Shown here: in pieces, positions 35,341 to 44,656 of the stretch
Layout of the letters: each line of letters starts with the position of its first letter
Numbering within the stretch: the first letter of the stretch is position 1
Assembly: GCA_002862135.1 (NCBI GenBank)
Contig: PKCI01000019.1
Span: forward strand, 1 to 47,353
Length of the DNA: 47,353 nt
Reading direction: 5' to 3'
Origin: Verrucomicrobiota bacterium
GTDB taxonomy: Bacteria; Verrucomicrobiota; Verrucomicrobiia; Verrucomicrobiales; DEV007
The notes under the pieces: generated by a model
The model's database searches: none
Told to the model about the DNA's origin: nothing
What the model saw: only the letters and a program-made list of their open reading frames with translations
Program-made: the position numbers and the translations under genes

Positions 35341-36537
35341 ATGGAATTCAGCCCTATCGAGGAAATCATCGCCGACATCAAGGCCGGCAAACTCGTCATC
35401 ATTGTGGATGACAAGGACCGCGAAAACGAAGGCGATCTGATCTGTGCCGCGGAAAAGATCACCCCGGACATGATTAACTTCATGGCCACCCACGGGCGCG
35501 GTCTGATCTGCGCACCAATTCTGCCAGAGGCTACCGAGCGACTTGGCCTGCCCCTAATGGTACGCCGCAATAACGAGTCACACGGAACCAATTTCACGGT
35601 GGCCGTCGACGCCGCTTCCGGGATCACTACCGGCATCAGTTCCGCCGACCGCGCCAAGACCGTGGAAATCCTGGCTAATCCACTCTCCGAGCCGGCAGAC
35701 TTGGTTCGTCCCGGACACATCCTGCCCTTACAGGCGATGGAGGAAGGCGTTCTTCGCCGAGCCGGTCACACCGAAGCAGCGGTCGATCTTGCCCGCCTCG
35801 CCGACCAGCAACCGGCCGGAGTCATTTGCGAGATTCTCAACGCCGACGGCACTATGGCCCGTCTTCCCCAGCTCACCAAATTTGCCGAAAAACACGGCCT
35901 CAAGATTGGAACAATCGCCTCCCTGATCGAGTTCCGCCGACGCGAGGAGAAACTGATTGAGCGAATCGAGACCATCAAAATGCCGACCGACTTCGGCACC
36001 TTCGATCTCGTCCACTATTCCAGTCGAATCAATCCGGCCGAAGAACACCTTGCCCTGGTCAAAGGTGAGATTGATCCCGCCAAGCCAACCCTCGTCCGCG
36101 TCCACAGCGAATGCCTCACTGGCGACGTGTTTGGTTCCCGTCGCTGCGATTGCGGCAGCCAACTTCACAGCGCCCTCGTCCAAATCGAAGAAGCCGGTAA
36201 GGGTGTCCTCGTCTACATGCGCCAGGAAGGCCGGGGCATTGGCCTCGCAAACAAGGTCCGGGCCTACAAACTCCAGGAAGAAGGTTTCGACACAGTGGAA
36301 GCCAACGAACGCCTCGGCTTCGGCTCCGATCTGCGGGACTACGGTATGGGTGCCCAGATCCTTTACGATCTAGGAGTGCGCAAGATCCGCCTCCTCACTA
36401 ACAATCCCCGGAAAGTGGTTGGGCTCGACGGCCACCAGCTCAAGATTGTCGAAAAAGTTCCCATCAAGATCACTCCCAACCCTCACAACGAGGAGTATCT
36501 GAAGACGAAGCGGGACAAACTTGGTCACATCCTCTAA
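35341..36537 (+). CDS. ribBA: Bifunctional DHBP synthase / GTP cyclohydrolase II
   Basis: 398 residues. Residues 1-200 are 3,4-dihydroxy-2-butanone-4-phosphate synthase: [17 protein letters not shown] (acidic metal site), [24 protein letters not shown] and [14 protein letters not shown]. Residues about 205-398 are GTP cyclohydrolase [22 protein letters not shown] holds the zinc Cys residues, [16 protein letters not shown] the GTP-binding segment, and [14 protein letters not shown] the later conserved block. Together they make both precursors of riboflavin, from ribulose 5-phosphate and from GTP. All catalytic motifs are present in both halves. ribH follows 13 bases later, forming a partial rib operon; ribD and ribE are not in the window. 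Confidence 0.96.
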   Translation: MEFSPIEEIIADIKAGKLVIIVDDKDRENEGDLICAAEKITPDMINFMATHGRGLICAPILPEATERLGLPLMVRRNNESHGTNFTVAVDAASGITTGISSADRAKTVEILANPLSEPADLVRPGHILPLQAMEEGVLRRAGHTEAAVDLARLADQQPAGVICEILNADGTMARLPQLTKFAEKHGLKIGTIASLIEFRRREEKLIERIETIKMPTDFGTFDLVHYSSRINPAEEHLALVKGEIDPAKPTLVRVHSECLTGDVFGSRRCDCGSQLHSALVQIEEAGKGVLVYMRQEGRGIGLANKVRAYKLQEEGFDTVEANERLGFGSDLRDYGMGAQILYDLGVRKIRLLTNNPRKVVGLDGHQLKIVEKVPIKITPNPHNEEYLKTKRDKLGHIL

Positions 36538-36550
36538 ATCCCACCTTAAA

Positions 36551-37024
36551 ATGTCAAAGTCCGCCGCGGAAACACCTGAAGCTACCAAGCAGGCCGGCAC
36601 CGTTGCCATCGTCGCGAGTCGCTACAACAGCAAGTACACCGACGCCCTCGTAAAGTCCGCCAGCGAAACCCTTGCTGCACTGGCACCGGATCTCGAAGTC
36701 GAGGTGACTCGCGTTCCCGGTGCTTTCGAAATTCCCGTTTTGGTTGAGGCTGTCGCCTGCAAAGATGTCCAGCCCCTAGCCATTCTTGCTCTCGGAGTTA
36801 TCATTCGCGGGTCCACCGCTCACGCTGACCTCATTGCCCAGTCCATCACCCAGTCGCTCCAGAAGACCGGCGTGTCCCATCTCATCCCGGTGATCCACGA
36901 AGTGCTTCTCGTAGAAAATACCGAGCAGGCTGAAGCTCGATCGATTGGCGACGAACTCAACCGCGGCCGCGAAGCGGCTGAAGCGGCAGTTGCCATGATT
37001 GATGTCATGGCCGATGTCCTCTGA
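36551..37024 (+). CDS. ribH: 6,7-dimethyl-8-ribityllumazine synthase
   Basis: 157 residues from the ATG at 36551; an open frame from 36521 overlaps ribBA and adds ten residues, less likely. Motifs: VAIVASRYNSKYTDALV (substrate-binding start), RVPGAFEIPVLVEA, ILALGVIIRGSTAHADLIAQ (catalytic His) and LLVENTEQAEAR. It condenses the two products of RibBA (after RibD action on one branch) to the direct precursor of riboflavin. It assembles into pentamers or icosahedral shells in the family. The next gene starts 1 base after the stop (TGACATG), suggesting one transcript. Confidence 0.95.
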   Translation: MSKSAAETPEATKQAGTVAIVASRYNSKYTDALVKSASETLAALAPDLEVEVTRVPGAFEIPVLVEAVACKDVQPLAILALGVIIRGSTAHADLIAQSITQSLQKTGVSHLIPVIHEVLLVENTEQAEARSIGDELNRGREAAEAAVAMIDVMADVL

Positions 37025-37025
37025 C

Positions 37026-37979
37026 ATGAGCGACAACATCGTTTTTCTCGACCGCGATACCACCGACCGCGGTGACCTTGACCTTTCAGGACTCGAGTCT
37101 CTCGGGCAACTGGTCTACCACGGCATCACCGCCCCCGGCGAAGTCAGCGAACGTATCGCCGGCGCCAACATTGTCCTAACCAACAAGGTGGAAATCAGCG
37201 GGGCCGAAATGGATGCTGCTCACAATCTCAAGCTCATCCAGATCGCGGCCACCGGCGTCAACAACGTGGATCTCGATGCCGCGCGGGAACGCAACCTTGC
37301 TGTGTGCAATGTCAGTGGTTACAGCACTGAGTCGGTGGCTCAGCATGTGTTCGCCTCTCTCCTGAACCTGGAGACGAATGTCAACCGCTTCGCAGCTGAG
37401 CCCGAAGAGTGGGCGAAGTCACCCATCTTTACGCGGCTCGATTACCCGATTAACGAACTGTCAGGCAAAACGCTCGGAATCGTTGGCCTCGGGACGATCG
37501 GCAAAGCGGTCGCCCGCATCGGCAAGGCCTTCGGAATGAATATCATTGCCTTTGCCCGCGAAGGCGGAAGCACCGGCGCCATCCCCCGCCTACCGGCGAA
37601 AGAATTTTTTGCGGTCTCTGACGTCGTCACCCTGCATTGCCCGCTCACCCTGAAGACCCATCACTTCATCAATGCCGAATCACTCAGGATGATGAAAGAC
37701 TCCGCTATCCTCATCAACACGGGTCGAGGTGACCTCGTCAACGAACCGGACCTCGTCGTCGCCCTTCAAAGCGGAGCCATCCGCGCGGCCGCCATCGACG
37801 TGCTCACTCCCGAGCCGCCGCCAGCCGATCATCCCTTGATTGCCGCGAACCTGGACAACCTGTTCATTACTCCTCATACCGCTTGGAGTGCTCTCGAAGC
37901 GCGACAGCGACTCGTGAACAGCATCGTTGAAAATATTGAAGCCTTTCGCAACGGCGAAAAATTAAACCGAGTGGTTTGA
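37026..37979 (+). CDS. D-2-hydroxyacid dehydrogenase (hydroxypyruvate reductase-like)
   Basis: 317 residues from the ATG at 37026, immediately after the ribH stop. Rossmann NAD site GIVGLGTIGKAVARIGKAFG, catalytic Arg in INTGRGDLVNEPDL, Glu in LTPEPPPADHPLI, and His in ITPHTAWSALEARQRLV. N-terminal part IQIAATGVNNVDLDAARERN matches glycerate/hydroxypyruvate reductases. It reduces 2-keto acids such as hydroxypyruvate or glyoxylate with NAD(P)H in the cytoplasm. In many bacteria nusB follows ribH; here this enzyme does instead, with no evident link to riboflavin. Confidence 0.92.
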   Translation: MSDNIVFLDRDTTDRGDLDLSGLESLGQLVYHGITAPGEVSERIAGANIVLTNKVEISGAEMDAAHNLKLIQIAATGVNNVDLDAARERNLAVCNVSGYSTESVAQHVFASLLNLETNVNRFAAEPEEWAKSPIFTRLDYPINELSGKTLGIVGLGTIGKAVARIGKAFGMNIIAFAREGGSTGAIPRLPAKEFFAVSDVVTLHCPLTLKTHHFINAESLRMMKDSAILINTGRGDLVNEPDLVVALQSGAIRAAAIDVLTPEPPPADHPLIAANLDNLFITPHTAWSALEARQRLVNSIVENIEAFRNGEKLNRVV

Positions 37980-38020
37980 ACAAGGTCAGGTCGGGAACCT
38001 AACCCTGTTGAGTCGAACAA

Positions 38021-40861
38021 CTACTCCTCCACCGGAGTTGCGCGGAACGGCACCGCCGCGGGTGGTGCAGGCGTTTCCAGCGCTGCTTCAGGGGCAACGG
38101 GCGCCTCTGGAGTCTCGGAGGTCTCTGTGGCTGTACTTTCCTCTCCCTCCCCAGAAGCAGAAAGCGACGGCATGTTTCCGAGAATCCCTTTGATCAATCC
38201 TTGAATTTCAGGAGTCGCGTTTTCATCTCCGACGAATTCCTGGAGCTGCTCAGAAATCATCTTTGCCACACCCTCTTCGCCCTCGATGAGCCCCTTGAGT
38301 TGATCGAGTGTTTCAGGGGAAGTCCCCAGCATAGAGCTCAATTCTTCAGCAGCGAACTCCACCGGGAAATTCTTCAGCGTGATCTCGGGCTCCCAGAGAG
38401 GCCCCTCTCCGGTGATAACGACCTGCTTACCTTCCAGGCTAGTGCCGGTGACGACCGCCGGGTCCATGCTGGCTGTTGCTGTGAAATCGGTAGTCTGGGG
38501 TTTCAGCTTCACACTTCCGTTCACAAGTACCTTGGCACCAACTTGGGTGATTGCTAAATCGTTTGTCAGGAGAATCCCAGACTCAACAATGTAGGATCCC
38601 GAGAGGGTATCTCCTTTTCTCACGCCGAACGCCGGAATCACTTTGCCAAGGAAATCCTGAATCTTTCCAATGACCGGGAATGCTGTCAGCTTGGCCTCCC
38701 TAACGAGGATGGACCCTCCCCCTCGAACGCTAGCGAGATCAGCATTTCCGGAACCGCGGAACTCTAAATCCGCCTCCCCGCCCATCCCAAGGCTGTCCAC
38801 TTCGAAAATCTTGGCGAACGAGCTCAGTGGTAGGTCCGTCAGGGTGAGCGTGCTAATACTGAAAGGATAATTATCTGAGGCAAGCCGCACTGTTCCGCCG
38901 ACAGCAAGATCCCCATCGAGCACACGACAGGAGGTATCCTCGACTGTAATGACCCCTCCCGAGAATTTAATGAAGCTCTTGATTCGGGAAACCGGAAACT
39001 CTCGGGAATCCTTCGTGTAGACGATCCCGAGCAGATGATCATAGCTCACTTCAACTTCTGAGTTAACCACATCTGCCAGAGGAATCGATCCACTCAGTTC
39101 AATCATGGGGGCATCGCGAACCTCAACTGACTTCAGCTTGTCGGCCATTCCCGCATCGAAGGAAGACAACAGGGCAATCAGGTCGACGTCAGACTCGGTA
39201 TTTTCGAGTTCGAGAACTTTGCTGACGAGGTCCAGAGAGGCCACTCCGCTGAGGGTTCCTTCACCGTGGTCGATCTGGAAGGAATAGACTTCCAGCGAAT
39301 TAGCAGGCGCATCGTAGCTGAACGTGGCGCTGGCCCTTTTAAGCGGTACTCCATGCCAGACGAAATCCGAGCCATTGAGTGAACCGCTGAGAATCAATGA
39401 TTTGGCAGACCCATCAGAAGAAAATCTCACATCCAGCCTCGGTGGCTTCCCGTTGGCTTGGACGTCCAGCCAAGGCCGGATCTTTTCAATCATCGCAAAA
39501 TCCAGTGGCAAAACAAAAGCTTCACTGTCACTGACAACAGCGGTATTTTGACCACCAGTGGAGTCACGCACAGGATTTGTGATATCACCCGAGGCTCGAA
39601 CCAAGAGGCCACCGAAACGACCGTCAAATCGTTCAAGGTCGACTTTACCGGGAGACACCAAAACTTCAGCATCGATCTCTTTAATCTGAGCTACCTGATT
39701 TCCATCGTGGAAGAATGACAAAGTTGAATCCTGAAACGAAAATTCTCCGGCATCAAAGCTCGTCCTGCCTTTGATCAGCCCGACTATATCGACATTAATC
39801 CCGAGATCAGAGAGCTTCATCTGCGGCACCTGCCTCGCCTCGGACTGGAACAACGTCACTTCTTTCAAGACGAGACCACGCGGGAATTGATACTCCCATC
39901 TTTCAAAGTCCACGTAGATCCCCCTCTTATCCAGCTCCGCTTGAGCCACCATTGTAATTTCAGGCTCGAGTAAATCCAGCTTGGTCCAGCCAATGAATCC
40001 GACCACGGCAACAGCAAGAAAAATAGGCAGAGTCAGAATAAAAAAGAGCGTTGCGAACATTGTCCAGCAACCGGCCTTCTTTTTCTTGGGCGCTTCAACC
40101 CGCTGATCCGATGACGGATTGGCAATCACCCCACCAAGACCAAGATCAGGTGACTCATCTCCGTCCTCTATATCTTTGTCCTTTTCCTCCGACTCATTTT
40201 TTAGGGTCGCCACATCCTTAAGATCTACCTTGAGAGTTTTTCCATCCTTGTTCTTTTTGCCGGATGACTTCTCGGTTTTCTCATCTGTCGCTTTAAGTTC
40301 ATGAGAGGAGTCTTCACCCTCTCCGCCGCTTTTATCGCCTTTGTGCCTTTTGCCCTCGTCTTCACCGGAGTAATCTTCGCCGGAACTCTTATTAGAAGAT
40401 GCCTCTTCGTCTTCATCCTTCTCCCAGGGCATAAGCTCTTTTGAAGAATCTTCTTCGTCCGGCTCCTCTGCCTTTTCACTCTCTGATTCTCCACCAGAGT
40501 CTTCGCTCTCCTCCGCAAGCTCGTCAGACTGCTCAGTCACGGCCTCTTCTATAACTTTGGCTCTCTTTTCCGAATCCTCATCAGTTTCCTTTTCGTTGTC
40601 TACGACTTCTTCGGCCTCTTTCGCAGCCTCAGCCTTTTCCGCTTCGGCTGCGGCACGCTTGTTCGGAGTCACCTTTCGGTTTCCCTTCCCTTCGCGTTGG
40701 TAAGAGTCAGAATTGTCCCACCAGCGATCCGAACGATCGAGTTGATCCCCGGCCTCACGATCTATCGTCAATTCCTCACCCTCTGGAGTATTGGGCAGCT
40801 CCAATTCCCGGTCATCATCGCGGCGTCCTTCGGTTTCGTTACCACTTGCCTTGTCGCTCAT
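38021..40861 (-). CDS. AsmA-like protein with long acidic cytoplasmic head
   Basis: 946 residues from the ATG at 40861 (an ATG five codons earlier also exists). Residues 1-264 are almost wholly charged and low-complexity, acidic with Lys (for example DEEASSNKSSGEDYSGEDEG), then KKKK and a single membrane helix at about 265-292 (TLFFILTLPIFLAVAVVGFI). The rest, about 650 residues, is a periplasmic beta-rich region like the AsmA group: RGLVLKEVTLFQSE, FDGRFGGLLVRASGDI, GGGSILVREAKLTAFPVIGK, QDFLGKVIPAFGVRKGDTLS, and closing helices. AsmA-like proteins bridge membranes and help lipid transport or outer-membrane assembly. The end is an Ala/Pro/Glu tail. The acidic head is far longer than the few residues usual before the helix in this group. 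Converges with the dehydrogenase gene. Confidence 0.82.
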   Translation of the reverse strand: MSDKASGNETEGRRDDDRELELPNTPEGEELTIDREAGDQLDRSDRWWDNSDSYQREGKGNRKVTPNKRAAAEAEKAEAAKEAEEVVDNEKETDEDSEKRAKVIEEAVTEQSDELAEESEDSGGESESEKAEEPDEEDSSKELMPWEKDEDEEASSNKSSGEDYSGEDEGKRHKGDKSGGEGEDSSHELKATDEKTEKSSGKKNKDGKTLKVDLKDVATLKNESEEKDKDIEDGDESPDLGLGGVIANPSSDQRVEAPKKKKAGCWTMFATLFFILTLPIFLAVAVVGFIGWTKLDLLEPEITMVAQAELDKRGIYVDFERWEYQFPRGLVLKEVTLFQSEARQVPQMKLSDLGINVDIVGLIKGRTSFDAGEFSFQDSTLSFFHDGNQVAQIKEIDAEVLVSPGKVDLERFDGRFGGLLVRASGDITNPVRDSTGGQNTAVVSDSEAFVLPLDFAMIEKIRPWLDVQANGKPPRLDVRFSSDGSAKSLILSGSLNGSDFVWHGVPLKRASATFSYDAPANSLEVYSFQIDHGEGTLSGVASLDLVSKVLELENTESDVDLIALLSSFDAGMADKLKSVEVRDAPMIELSGSIPLADVVNSEVEVSYDHLLGIVYTKDSREFPVSRIKSFIKFSGGVITVEDTSCRVLDGDLAVGGTVRLASDNYPFSISTLTLTDLPLSSFAKIFEVDSLGMGGEADLEFRGSGNADLASVRGGGSILVREAKLTAFPVIGKIQDFLGKVIPAFGVRKGDTLSGSYIVESGILLTNDLAITQVGAKVLVNGSVKLKPQTTDFTATASMDPAVVTGTSLEGKQVVITGEGPLWEPEITLKNFPVEFAAEELSSMLGTSPETLDQLKGLIEGEEGVAKMISEQLQEFVGDENATPEIQGLIKGILGNMPSLSASGEGEESTATETSETPEAPVAPEAALETPAPPAAVPFRATPVEE

Positions 40862-40906
40862 TGGTCTGTTAAACAATTCGAGTGCCTCTACTTTCGATGC
40901 ATCATC

Positions 40907-41947
40907 ATGATACGCAAATATATCCTAATCTTTCAGGTTGCCGCATTACTTGGACTCATAGAATTATCACAGGCACAGGATTCAGTGAATTTTCCGACAA
41001 TTGGCGAGATCATAAAATTGGATGATTCGTTAGAACAACTCATTGATCTTGCGGCTGATATCGAAGTTCTTTCTTCCGGCTTTCTCTGGTCAGAGGGCCC
41101 TGTCTGGGTTCCTGAGAAGGAGCATCCGCATGGTGGTTACCTTCTTTTTTCCGACATTCCCAACAATCGGGTGGTGCGCTGGGACGAAGGAAAAGGGGCT
41201 GAGACCTGGCTCAAGCCATCAGGCTATACCGGAGCAGAACCTTACGGAGGGGAACCGGGCTGCAACGGCCTCCTCCTCAATGCTGAGGGACAACTCATTT
41301 CTTGCGAACATGGCGACCGCAGGCTGTCCGTTCTGACCAAGGGTGGTGGCAAGCGCACGCTCGTAGACAACTACCAGGGTAAACGCCTCAACAGTCCTAA
41401 CGACGTCTGTCTCGGCTCTGACGGTAAGACCCTCTACTTCACGGACCCTCCCTACGGACTCCCGAAACGATGGGACGACCCCCGTCGTGAACTCGAATTT
41501 TGCGGTGTTTATCGTCTCAGTCACGACGGAGAAATTACCCTCCTCACCACGGAGATGACTCGTCCTAACGGAATAGCTTTTTCTCCTGATTTCGATACAC
41601 TCTATGTGGCCCAGTCTGATCCTGAGGCCGCCCTCTGGAAGTCGTTTCCCGTGAAGGAGGATGGAACGATTGGCGAAGGCACCGTCTTTCACGATGCCAC
41701 CGAAGCTTTCAAAGAAGGCCTCCCCGGTTTGCCCGATGGATTGAAATTAGATGAGCAAGGTAATCTCTGGGCGACCGGCCCGGGCGGTGTCTATATTTTT
41801 GCTCCGAACGGAAAACTTCTCGGGCGAATCTCCACTGGAGAAAGAACCGCGAATTGCGCCTGGGGCAATGATGGCACCGTCCTTTACATGACTGCAGATA
41901 CCTACCTCTGTCGTATAAAAACAAAGATCAAGGGCGCCGGTTGGTAG
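40907..41947 (+). CDS. Secreted SMP-30/gluconolactonase-like protein
   Basis: 346 residues from the ATG at 40907 (signal peptide MIRKYILIFQVAALLGLIEL); the frame is open from 40697, but that part overlaps the divergent AsmA gene. SMP-30-type six-bladed propeller: SEGPVWVPE (metal Glu), YLLFSDIPNNRVVRWDEGKG, GCNGLLLNAEGQLISCEHGD, LNSPNDVCLGSDGKTLYFTD (metal Asn/Asp), MTRPNGIAFSPDFDTLYVAQ, GLPDGLKLDEQGNLWATGPG. It would hydrolyse sugar lactones such as gluconolactone in the periplasm, perhaps after sugar oxidation by a dehydrogenase. Only 45 bases separate its start from the divergent gene start, so both promoters overlap inside or near coding DNA. Confidence 0.92.
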   Translation: MIRKYILIFQVAALLGLIELSQAQDSVNFPTIGEIIKLDDSLEQLIDLAADIEVLSSGFLWSEGPVWVPEKEHPHGGYLLFSDIPNNRVVRWDEGKGAETWLKPSGYTGAEPYGGEPGCNGLLLNAEGQLISCEHGDRRLSVLTKGGGKRTLVDNYQGKRLNSPNDVCLGSDGKTLYFTDPPYGLPKRWDDPRRELEFCGVYRLSHDGEITLLTTEMTRPNGIAFSPDFDTLYVAQSDPEAALWKSFPVKEDGTIGEGTVFHDATEAFKEGLPGLPDGLKLDEQGNLWATGPGGVYIFAPNGKLLGRISTGERTANCAWGNDGTVLYMTADTYLCRIKTKIKGAGW

Positions 41948-41959
41948 GCGCTGTCTGCC

Positions 41960-42172
41960 ATGACAAAATGGAGCTGTAACATCGATCCTCGAGGACGCAT
42001 CATTCGCGGCCTGCTCGGCATAATTGCCCTGGCATCAGGAATCCACCTACTCATCAGGACCGACAGCGCTTTCTGGTCGACCGGGCTTTGCACGCTCGGT
42101 GCCTTTGCTCTCTTTGAAGCTGTCAAAGGCTGGTGCGCACTTCGCGCACTCGGGGTCAAACTGCCCTTTTGA
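41960..42172 (+). CDS. Small membrane protein, DUF2892-like
   Basis: 70 residues. An N-terminal CNIDPRGRIIRGLLGIIALA with the N-x-D-x-x-x-R-x-x-R pattern of DUF2892 proteins, then hydrophobic segments at about 14-32 and 40-58, with WCALRALG at the end. These small proteins sit in the membrane, often beside rhodanese domains as in YgaP; function of the stand-alone form is unknown. The start lies 12 bases after the gluconolactonase stop, so they are likely co-transcribed. Confidence 0.75.
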   Translation: MTKWSCNIDPRGRIIRGLLGIIALASGIHLLIRTDSAFWSTGLCTLGAFALFEAVKGWCALRALGVKLPF

Positions 42173-42222
42173 CATGGGACCTCTCCACTTGCGGGAACGT
42201 AGGGTCTCTGGCACCTTATCGG

Positions 42223-44532
42223 ATGCTCCGCCTTCGGCATTTTTTCCTCGTCACCGTTCTGCTGGGACACACCCAGCTTCCCCGTGCCGAAGTCGAGGTC
42301 GCAAATGGTCTGACCTCAAGACCGGCTGTGGATAAAGGGTTGCTGGCTCACCCCTTTGCTGCCGCTCTTGATCACCGTGGCCGCCTCTTTGTAAGCGACA
42401 GCGAAGGCATCAAAAGACTTGAGGACAGCAATCTCGACGGAGTCTTCGATACCTCAACTCTCGTAACCCACGAACTCACCGAAGCTCAGGGAATTCTATG
42501 GGTGGACGATTCTCTCTACATTCTTTCCCCCCCATCCCTGTGGAAGTTTACCGACACCAACGGCGATGCCATCATTGAAGAATGCGAAGAGCTGGCCTCC
42601 GGTTTCGCGGAACTCTCCGAAGCGACCGGCGCACATGGCCCGTTTCTTCACCCGAACGGTCGCATCTACTGGACCCAACCCCGGGCGCGTTTCGAAATTC
42701 CCGACAGCGACACCGACCAGATCATGTTCTCAGGAGAAAGCGCGCGGATCTGGTTCTGTCAAATTACCGGAAGTGATCTCGACTTCTTTGCCGGCGGCGG
42801 CATAGATGCACTCTCGGAACTCGACTTCACCGATTGTGGCGAAATACTCGGGGTCAGCAACGGCTTCTATGGTCGCCCCCGCGGCGATGCACTCGCCCAT
42901 TGGATTTATCGCGGTGCTTATCCGCGTCGGGACAAGACCCGGGCGCTCGCCGAACATGCCCGCACCGGCGATCTGCTTCCGGGGATGCATAACTTTGGGT
43001 CTACCGGGGTGAGCGGTTTCCTGCGCTACCGTAGCGGCCAACTCGAGCGCAACTGGACCGACCAGTGGTTCACCACTCATCTCGATGAACCCCGGGTCAC
43101 ACGAACGCGAATGAACCCCAACGCTTCGTCCTTTGAGGCTGCGGAAACGGAGACCGTTTTCCGCCTCGAGAGCGCTGTTTCCCGCTTCACCGATCTGATT
43201 GAAGACCACAACGGCGACCTGCTGGTCATTGATAGCGGCACGCCGGCCACCGCGGATGATTCTGCCAGGGGAAGGGCGCTCCCTTTCTCAAACGGAACGA
43301 TTCATCGTATTTTCAGGGAAGGCATCGCTTACCAACCACCGGCCCACCCCGACTGGGATCAACTCAATGCCGAGGACGTGGCCAATCTTCTCTTCGCCGA
43401 GGAACACTGGGTTCGCGCCAAGGCCATCACCGAACTCGCGGTTCGTGGCGCCCCTGCTATTCCGGAACTTCGCGACATCCTGATGCGGTCCAGTGTTCCC
43501 GAAAGCGTTCGCCAGAATGCGGTTTGGGCTCTCGCCCGAATGAAGTTTTCCGGATCTACCGACTTGATCTACGACGCTCTTACCGACCCCAGCCCCAATG
43601 TTCGACAGGCTGCTTGCAATGCCATGAGTGTCACCCGCACCTGGCAGCAGGTCGCCGCCAACCAGCCGGCTGAACGGAACATTGAACTGGAAAGAAACCG
43701 AACCATCTCCGGTGCCCTCGCTCACATTTTGCGCTCAGACGAGCCCGCCGTGGCGCGCAGTGCCGCAGTTGCACTTGGGCGCATGGGGGAATTCCGCGCG
43801 ATCGGCGCCATCCTCGGTCGTCTCGGGCGAACCGAAAACGATCGCTTCCTCGGGCATTCGCTCATCTACGCACTCATTGAGATCGACGACTATGAGACCA
43901 CTCACGCGGCGCTTGACTCGGAAAACCCGAGAGTTCTCAACGGAGTCGTCTGGGCACTTGAAGAAATGCCCTCGTCTCAGATCGAGATTCTTGATGTCCT
44001 ACCCCTGCTGGAAATTCAGGACACCCAATTGCGGGAATCACTCGTCGCGATCACCGCAAACCATCCGAACTGGGACGCCGGCCTCGCCAACCGATTTTTC
44101 GAGTGGGCCGACGCCCTCAATGAGCATCGAGTCACGACTCTCGAACTTCTCATGCCCGGGATGATCGCTTCGCCCCCGATCAACGATTTCATCACTGCGA
44201 TGGCCGAATCCGATCAGGCGGACAAACGATCTCTCGCTCTCAGCCTGATCAACCTTTCTCCCAAGACAGCATTGAATCCGGCGTGGATGGATTTGTTCCT
44301 GTCGGCTCTGAACCCGCAAGCGTCTCCCCGCGACCTTGAAAATGCTCTCGGCATCGCAGCCAGGTATCCGGGCAATGGCTTTAAACAGGCTCTCGAAGTA
44401 GTCAGCAAATCCGATGAAATCAGCCCCCGGTTCAAAGCCGATGCGGCTTCTATCCTGGAGATGATCTCCGCAGCTTCAGCCCTACGCGTGGCGCAGCCTC
44501 TGCCTGAGTCCAGCGAGGACAAGGCACCCTGA
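42223..44532 (+). CDS. Secreted propeller/HEAT-repeat protein, PVC type, no haem motif
   Basis: 769 residues from the ATG at 42223 (MLRLRHFFLVTVLLGHTQLP signal peptide); an earlier in-frame ATG at 42133 lies inside the DUF2892 gene. First half: a beta-propeller of the membrane-bound-dehydrogenase type (HPFAAALDHRGRLFVSDSEG, LEDSNLDGVFDTSTLV, GAHGPFLHPNGRIYWTQPR, GDLLPGMHNFGSTGVSGFLR). From about residue 395 a helical repeat region with HEAT-like units (WVRAKAITELAVRGAPAIPE, VRQNAVWALARMKFSGSTDL, PAVARSAAVALGRMGEFRAI). In many PVC proteins of this layout a CxxCH haem site follows; none is present here, so it is probably a binding or scaffold protein, not an electron-transfer enzyme. It lies 50 bases beyond the DUF2892 gene. 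Confidence 0.85.
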   Translation: MLRLRHFFLVTVLLGHTQLPRAEVEVANGLTSRPAVDKGLLAHPFAAALDHRGRLFVSDSEGIKRLEDSNLDGVFDTSTLVTHELTEAQGILWVDDSLYILSPPSLWKFTDTNGDAIIEECEELASGFAELSEATGAHGPFLHPNGRIYWTQPRARFEIPDSDTDQIMFSGESARIWFCQITGSDLDFFAGGGIDALSELDFTDCGEILGVSNGFYGRPRGDALAHWIYRGAYPRRDKTRALAEHARTGDLLPGMHNFGSTGVSGFLRYRSGQLERNWTDQWFTTHLDEPRVTRTRMNPNASSFEAAETETVFRLESAVSRFTDLIEDHNGDLLVIDSGTPATADDSARGRALPFSNGTIHRIFREGIAYQPPAHPDWDQLNAEDVANLLFAEEHWVRAKAITELAVRGAPAIPELRDILMRSSVPESVRQNAVWALARMKFSGSTDLIYDALTDPSPNVRQAACNAMSVTRTWQQVAANQPAERNIELERNRTISGALAHILRSDEPAVARSAAVALGRMGEFRAIGAILGRLGRTENDRFLGHSLIYALIEIDDYETTHAALDSENPRVLNGVVWALEEMPSSQIEILDVLPLLEIQDTQLRESLVAITANHPNWDAGLANRFFEWADALNEHRVTTLELLMPGMIASPPINDFITAMAESDQADKRSLALSLINLSPKTALNPAWMDLFLSALNPQASPRDLENALGIAARYPGNGFKQALEVVSKSDEISPRFKADAASILEMISAASALRVAQPLPESSEDKAP

Positions 44533-44656
44533 TTGACTCCCGTTCTCTTGCGACAAAACCCCATTGCGCTTCACATCAGCAAAGCGTACAAATCCCGCGG
44601 CAGTTCTGCGACTCAGCACGCTGCTTTCTCATCATCCCAAGTCACTTTCACTCACT

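Noticed and set aside
11030-38015. A similar short string (AACCCTGTT followed by GTCG) near 11033 and near 38001
   Set aside because: Only about 13 matching bases with a difference in the middle; two copies in 47 kb can be chance and no longer repeat surrounds them.
37980-38020. Intrinsic terminator between the dehydrogenase and AsmA genes
   Set aside because: Only weak 4-base stems can be formed and there is no T-run.
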